The position numbers and the translations under genes were made by a program. The notes beneath the pieces were generated by a model. It made no database searches, was not told the DNA's origin, and saw only the letters and a program-made list of their open reading frames with translations. A stretch of 64,000 nt of DNA from NCBI GenBank assembly GCA_910578345.1, contig CAJTRA010000002.1, positions 186,001 through 250,000 on the forward strand. The letters are read 5' to 3'. Shown piece after piece: positions 60,734 through 64,000 of this stretch; within the stretch, counting starts at the first letter, position 1, and each line of letters opens with the position of its first letter. This DNA is from an uncultured Lachnospiraceae bacterium. Lineage in GTDB: Bacteria; Bacillota; Clostridia; Lachnospirales; Lachnospiraceae.

Positions 60734-61273
60734 ATGAAATTTGTATGTCAGGTATGTGGCTATGTCCATGAGGGAGACGCTGCTCCGGAGAAATGTCCGG
60801 TATGTAATGCACCTGCTGAGAAATTCACAGCACAGGGCGGCGAGATGGAATGGGCTGCAGAACACGTTGTAGGTGTTGCTAAGGGTGTCAGCGAGGATAT
60901 CATGGCTGACTTAAGGGCAAACTTCAACGGAGAGTGCACAGAAGTAGGTATGTACCTTGCTATGGCAAGAGTTGCACACAGAGAAGGTTATCCTGAGATC
61001 GGTTTATACTGGGAGAAGGCTGCATGGGAAGAAGCAGAACACGCTGCTAAATTCGCTGAACTTCTTGGCGAAGTTGTAACAGATTCTACCAAGAAGAACC
61101 TTGAGATGAGAGTTGAAGCTGAGAACGGCGCTACCGCTGGTAAATTCGATCTGGCTAAGCGCGCTAAAGCAGCAAACCTTGACGCGATCCATGATACGGT
61201 TCATGAGATGGCTCGTGACGAGGCTCGCCATGGCAAGGCTTTCGCAGGTCTGCTCAAGAGATATTTCGGCTAA
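60734..61273 (+). CDS. Reverse rubrerythrin
   Basis: A 179-residue non-haem iron protein from the ATG at 60734 (AAGGAGA upstream). The rubredoxin-like Fe(Cys)4 domain is at the N-terminus (C5, C8, C21, C24: CQVCGY and CPVCNAPAEK), followed by the ferritin-like di-iron domain with GECTEVGMYLAMA, WEEAEHAAKF and ARDEARHGKAF. The usual rubrerythrin has the opposite order, so this is the reverse type known from Clostridium as a PerR-controlled peroxide reductase. It uses reduced rubredoxin, encoded 175 bases downstream. Confidence 0.95.
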   Translation: MKFVCQVCGYVHEGDAAPEKCPVCNAPAEKFTAQGGEMEWAAEHVVGVAKGVSEDIMADLRANFNGECTEVGMYLAMARVAHREGYPEIGLYWEKAAWEEAEHAAKFAELLGEVVTDSTKKNLEMRVEAENGATAGKFDLAKRAKAANLDAIHDTVHEMARDEARHGKAFAGLLKRYFG

Positions 61274-61357
61274 ATTTTATCAGCCGTGAGTCTGTTTCTG
61301 CAGGTTAGTCTGAAGGGCATTCAGGCTAAGCCATATCATATGATCAGTCAGATTCCG

Positions 61358-61380
61358 CAGGTTTACCGCCTGCGGAGAAT
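61358..61380. terminator. Hairpin between rubrerythrin and rubredoxin genes
   Basis: TCCGCAGG-7-CCTGCGGA forms a perfect 8-bp stem without a T run; could partly terminate or process the transcript between the two genes. Confidence 0.4.
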
Positions 61381-61448
61381 ACATAGACGAACGATAAATT
61401 ATCGGTATTCGTTCATGAAACAACATAATAGAATGGAGGAGATTACTC

Positions 61449-61622
61449 ATGAAAAAATATTTTTGCAATCCTTGTGGTTATACATATGATCCTGAAAAGG
61501 GCGATCCGGAACATGGCATCAAACCCGGCACAGCATTCGAAGATCTTCCGGCTGACTGGTGCTGCCCGATCTGCGGCGTGACAAAGGATATGTTCCAGCC
61601 TTGCATCGATAACTACAACTAA
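61449..61622 (+). CDS. Rubredoxin
   Basis: A 57-residue electron carrier too short for common ORF cut-offs. The four iron-binding cysteines are C6 and C9 (YFCNPCGYTYDPEKGDPEHG) and C39 and C42 (WCCPICGVTKDMF). GGAGG lies nine bases upstream. The extra cysteine C38 next to C39 replaces the usual valine. It follows the reverse rubrerythrin gene and probably delivers electrons to it from an NADH-rubredoxin reductase. Confidence 0.95.
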   Translation: MKKYFCNPCGYTYDPEKGDPEHGIKPGTAFEDLPADWCCPICGVTKDMFQPCIDNYN

Positions 61623-61650
61623 GAAGACATACCGCCAGCAATGGGGTGAG

Positions 61651-61690
61651 ATAAGGACAGGTCGTTTGGCCTGTCCTTATTTGTCTTTTA
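61651..61690. terminator. Bidirectional terminator after rubredoxin
   Basis: Perfect 11-bp stem ATAAGGACAGG / CCTGTCCTTAT (61651-61680) followed by TTGTCTTTTA on the plus strand; it also serves the convergent methyltransferase gene ending at 61688. Confidence 0.8.
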
Positions 61691-62419
61691 TTCTGTTTTT
61701 CCTTCCACTTTTTTATATATTTGGAAGAGGCGCTTCCCGACTGTCTGCTTGTCTACTCTTTGGAAGTGATCGGATTGGAACTTCTGCGACTTGTCCGAAC
61801 ATATAGCGACCACAGTACCTGCTTTTGTTACCGGCAATAACTGTTCCAGCAGATTGACAGACTCCGTATTTCCATTCTGCCATCTAACCAGATTCCCATA
61901 CGGAACATCGGTCAGGATGATATCTGCTTTAAAATCCCGGCTATCCAGGGATCCCTTTAGCAAAAGATCTGCCAGGAAAGCTTCGCGCTTTATTTCATGT
62001 GTTGCATTTGTCAATATATCCAGTAAATGAGCGGCGCTGTCCAGCGCTTCTCTATGGGACGGCTTATTGTACAATGACCACAAATGATCTAACTTCTGTA
62101 TCCTTTCCTCAAGTCCTTTTATCTCAAGCAGCGACAGGTTCTCCCTGGCAAGCTGTATGGCATCATCGTTTATGTCAGAAGCCATGATTGTCTCTATTCT
62201 CCCGTAATGCAAAAAGCCAAGTATCGTGAGCAGATAACCGCCGCCACAGCAAGGATCGTAAAGGCATATATGATCGGAACGACCCAGATAGGATAGACAC
62301 CTACCGAATATTTCCTGCGCCAGCCTGACCGGAAAATTAGGATATCCGGCTCTGTGGGCTATGACTCTTCCGCTGGCAAAATCTTCAAAATTTCCATTTT
62401 CACAATATTTGTATATCAT
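61688..62419 (-). CDS. AviRa-like 23S rRNA methyltransferase
   Basis: A 243-residue Rossmann-fold SAM methyltransferase. The opening (FEDFASGRVIAHRAGYPNFP then VRLAQEIFGRCLSYL) and SAM motif LYDPCCGGGYLLTILGFLHY, followed by ASDINDDAIQLARENLSLL, match AviRa, the avilamycin-resistance enzyme that methylates 23S rRNA in helix 91. The catalytic-type motif is ILTDVPYGNLVRWQN. It is a single gene without an antibiotic cluster, so it may be an intrinsic rRNA modifier or an acquired resistance gene. Confidence 0.8.
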   Translation of the reverse strand: MIYKYCENGNFEDFASGRVIAHRAGYPNFPVRLAQEIFGRCLSYLGRSDHICLYDPCCGGGYLLTILGFLHYGRIETIMASDINDDAIQLARENLSLLEIKGLEERIQKLDHLWSLYNKPSHREALDSAAHLLDILTNATHEIKREAFLADLLLKGSLDSRDFKADIILTDVPYGNLVRWQNGNTESVNLLEQLLPVTKAGTVVAICSDKSQKFQSDHFQRVDKQTVGKRLFQIYKKVEGKTE

Positions 62420-62568
62420 CTATGAATTCTCCACAAACTGATCCTTGCATTTTCCGATACAAAAATCTCCATGCCAATGACCCATGATTGTTTCTTTGTT
62501 ATCAGATGAAGAAATTATATCATATTTTTAGTGTTTATCCTTTTCTTTTCCTGCAAAAGTCTTAGTTT

Positions 62569-62597
62569 TTGACTTTTTTATTGAAATGATTTACTAT
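62569..62597 (+). promoter_or_regulatory. Promoter of the right-edge secreted-protein gene
   Basis: TTGACT (62569-62574) and TACTAT (62592-62597) with exactly 17 bases between, about 30 bases ahead of the start codon. Confidence 0.65.
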
Positions 62598-62627
62598 TAT
62601 TTTATTATCATTTACAAGAGGTTAATT

Positions 62628-64000
62628 ATGGTCAATGATTATGCTGGCGTACTATTCACGAACCGAATCATGAAGAAGGAAAATATGAACCATTTAAAAT
62701 ATATCACTGCAGTGGTCATAGGTGCATCTCTTTTCTCTATGGAATTAAACTTATATTCTCCAGGCATTTTGTCTACCGTTTATGCATCTCAGAAGATCAC
62801 AGAGTCAACAACCATACAGGATCAGGATATTTATACACAGCAAAGTGCCGGAGAACTGTTTTCATTCACTCTTGCACAAGCGCTGCAAACCTTGACAGGA
62901 CAGATCACCTCCCTACAGAATGATCCGGTATCTCCAAAGCTCTTACAGATCCCTGTCCCCGTCGCCAGGTTAAATGACGAAGTTGGAGACATGAGCTACC
63001 GATGGCTGCACGAATGCACTCCTGTCAGCGAAACCTCTGTGCTGATCACCTGTGATTGTTACTTTGACCGTTTCCGTCTCCAGCAAAAAATTTTCTATCT
63101 GGCCGAAGCACCGTATTATACGCCGCGCGAAGTTTTTCGACAGGATTCCCGTAGCTTCCAGGAAACAATGAAACACCCAGAGTTCCTCGAAATGCGTCTT
63201 CCCTGTCCGCTTCCGGCTGATGGCGGTTATATTTATGAAGTAGATGGCATGCTGTACTATTTAACAGAAGATTTCAAAGAATCGACATCGATCTGCAACT
63301 TACGGAATCTTATGGGGGATCAATACGACTTTACGGTGCGATGGGCGGATGAAAACCAGTGTGATGTGACCACAAATGCTTCAAGAATGCTGGCATGTAC
63401 CGATGAGGGGCTATTGGAATACAATTTAAAGACAAAAGAGAAAAATCTCTTAGAAGCGGCATATCTTGTACCGCACAAAGACCTGTCGGTTGACGGCGAT
63501 TGCAGTTGCGGAGAGCCGGATTATGACTTTACCGGTCCTTTAAAAGCTGAATATGCGCCGGATGATCATGGATATGCTTTTACGACCGGAACCGAATATG
63601 GCGCCCCTACAGGCATTACCTTTAGATCCTCAAACGGTGAAACTCTCTACACAAAAGAAGGGATTGAATCCTTCGGCGGATTTGAATGGCTGGAAACGGA
63701 AAATGCTTCTTATTTTTGTGCCTTTTACCGTGAAAAGGAAGAGACGTGGATGGATCGGGTCAATATTGCGACAGGAGAAGAAGAGACCTTCAAAGTCCCC
63801 GATGACGTTTTCTTCGGAGATTTATACGTTGGTTTTCTGACAGAAGATCTCCTGCTCTGTTGTAACAGTAAAAATGAAATGACCTATGGGATCTACGATC
63901 TGCGCAGCGGCAGGTATCTTACTCCAGATGTAAATGCAAACCATGCGGACCGGCATATTATGGTTTTAGGTTCTGGCTGTTGGAAAGCGAAAGTCCTCCA
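62628..64000 (+). CDS. Secreted protein of unknown function (truncated at right edge)
   Basis: Open from ATG 62628, with AAGAGG six bases upstream, to the end of the window (457 codons). Another ATG at 62685 with GAAGGA just before it gives a classical signal peptide: MNHLKYITAVVIGASLFSME to a likely cleavage at VYA-SQ. The mature part is acidic, with several Cys and aromatic-rich strands (YDFTVRWADENQ, DYDFTGPLKAEYAPDD), suggesting a beta-rich, possibly propeller-like, extracellular protein. No family is recognised. It has its own promoter. Confidence 0.8.
   Translation, partial: MVNDYAGVLFTNRIMKKENMNHLKYITAVVIGASLFSMELNLYSPGILSTVYASQKITESTTIQDQDIYTQQSAGELFSFTLAQALQTLTGQITSLQNDPVSPKLLQIPVPVARLNDEVGDMSYRWLHECTPVSETSVLITCDCYFDRFRLQQKIFYLAEAPYYTPREVFRQDSRSFQETMKHPEFLEMRLPCPLPADGGYIYEVDGMLYYLTEDFKESTSICNLRNLMGDQYDFTVRWADENQCDVTTNASRMLACTDEGLLEYNLKTKEKNLLEAAYLVPHKDLSVDGDCSCGEPDYDFTGPLKAEYAPDDHGYAFTTGTEYGAPTGITFRSSNGETLYTKEGIESFGGFEWLETENASYFCAFYREKEETWMDRVNIATGEEETFKVPDDVFFGDLYVGFLTEDLLLCCNSKNEMTYGIYDLRSGRYLTPDVNANHADRHIMVLGSGCWKAKVL

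Noticed and set aside
1..64000. CRISPR array, prophage or intact insertion sequence
   Set aside because: No regularly spaced repeats, phage structural genes or complete transposase were found on either strand.

Overview
The window looks like a chromosome segment of an anaerobic, probably spore-forming gut Firmicute of the Lachnospiraceae type. This is inferred from the gene set: reverse rubrerythrin, rubredoxin and a PerR-like regulator, a YtvI-like sporulation permease, class II GalT, archaeal-type ProS behind a proline-type T-box, Bce-type peptide-resistance genes, and rhamnose and galactose catabolism. Most genes from 1 to 59.8 kb lie on the minus strand, consistent with one replichore. 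There is no CRISPR array, prophage or intact insertion sequence.

Left part (1-8.6 kb): a truncated AAA ATPase of the defence-associated type, a frameshifted transposase remnant, the rhaBAD operon with a divergent AraC regulator, a DUF3737 beta-helix protein and a MATE exporter. From 8.8 to 13.6 kb is a complete Bce-like module (response regulator, intramembrane-sensing kinase, ABC ATPase, FtsX-type permease). From 13.6 to 26.6 kb is a housekeeping run: MmcQ/YjbR, Bcp peroxiredoxin, TrpB-like enzyme, macrodomain hydrolase, a large LysM lipoprotein, RlmD, YhaM, an HtrA-like protein that has lost its catalytic triad, an OmpR-type regulator and MutS2.

Middle part (26.8-42.2 kb): plus-strand ClbS/DfsB-like, HAD phosphatase and histidine kinase genes; then minus-strand TrmL, aminotransferase, Lrp/AsnC, AIR-synthase-like protein, VanW protein, a 31-residue membrane peptide not seen by ordinary ORF length cut-offs, a DnaQ-like exonuclease, a small XRE regulator, galT-galK with an AraC regulator upstream, a stand-alone receiver plus Hpt pair, and tRNA-Gly(TCC).

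Right part (42.3-64 kb): a membrane-anchored amidase with a 200-residue Arg-rich cytoplasmic tail, BlaR1/BlaI-like pair without a beta-lactamase, acetate kinase, T-box-controlled proS, the 3' remnant of a PD-(D/E)XK/AAA-ATPase gene, an N-acetylhexosamine-kinase-like protein, two tandem O-antigen-ligase-like membrane proteins, YtvI, an RluA-type pseudouridine synthase, a histidine kinase/response regulator pair, an oxidative-stress cluster (PerR-like, reverse rubrerythrin, rubredoxin), an AviRa-like rRNA methyltransferase and a secreted protein running off the right end.

The most interesting observations are the pseudo-protease HtrA homologue, the tandem O-antigen-ligase paralogues, the Arg-rich amidase, a recurring GACATT-type inverted repeat near signalling genes, and several sharply defined operator-like palindromes.
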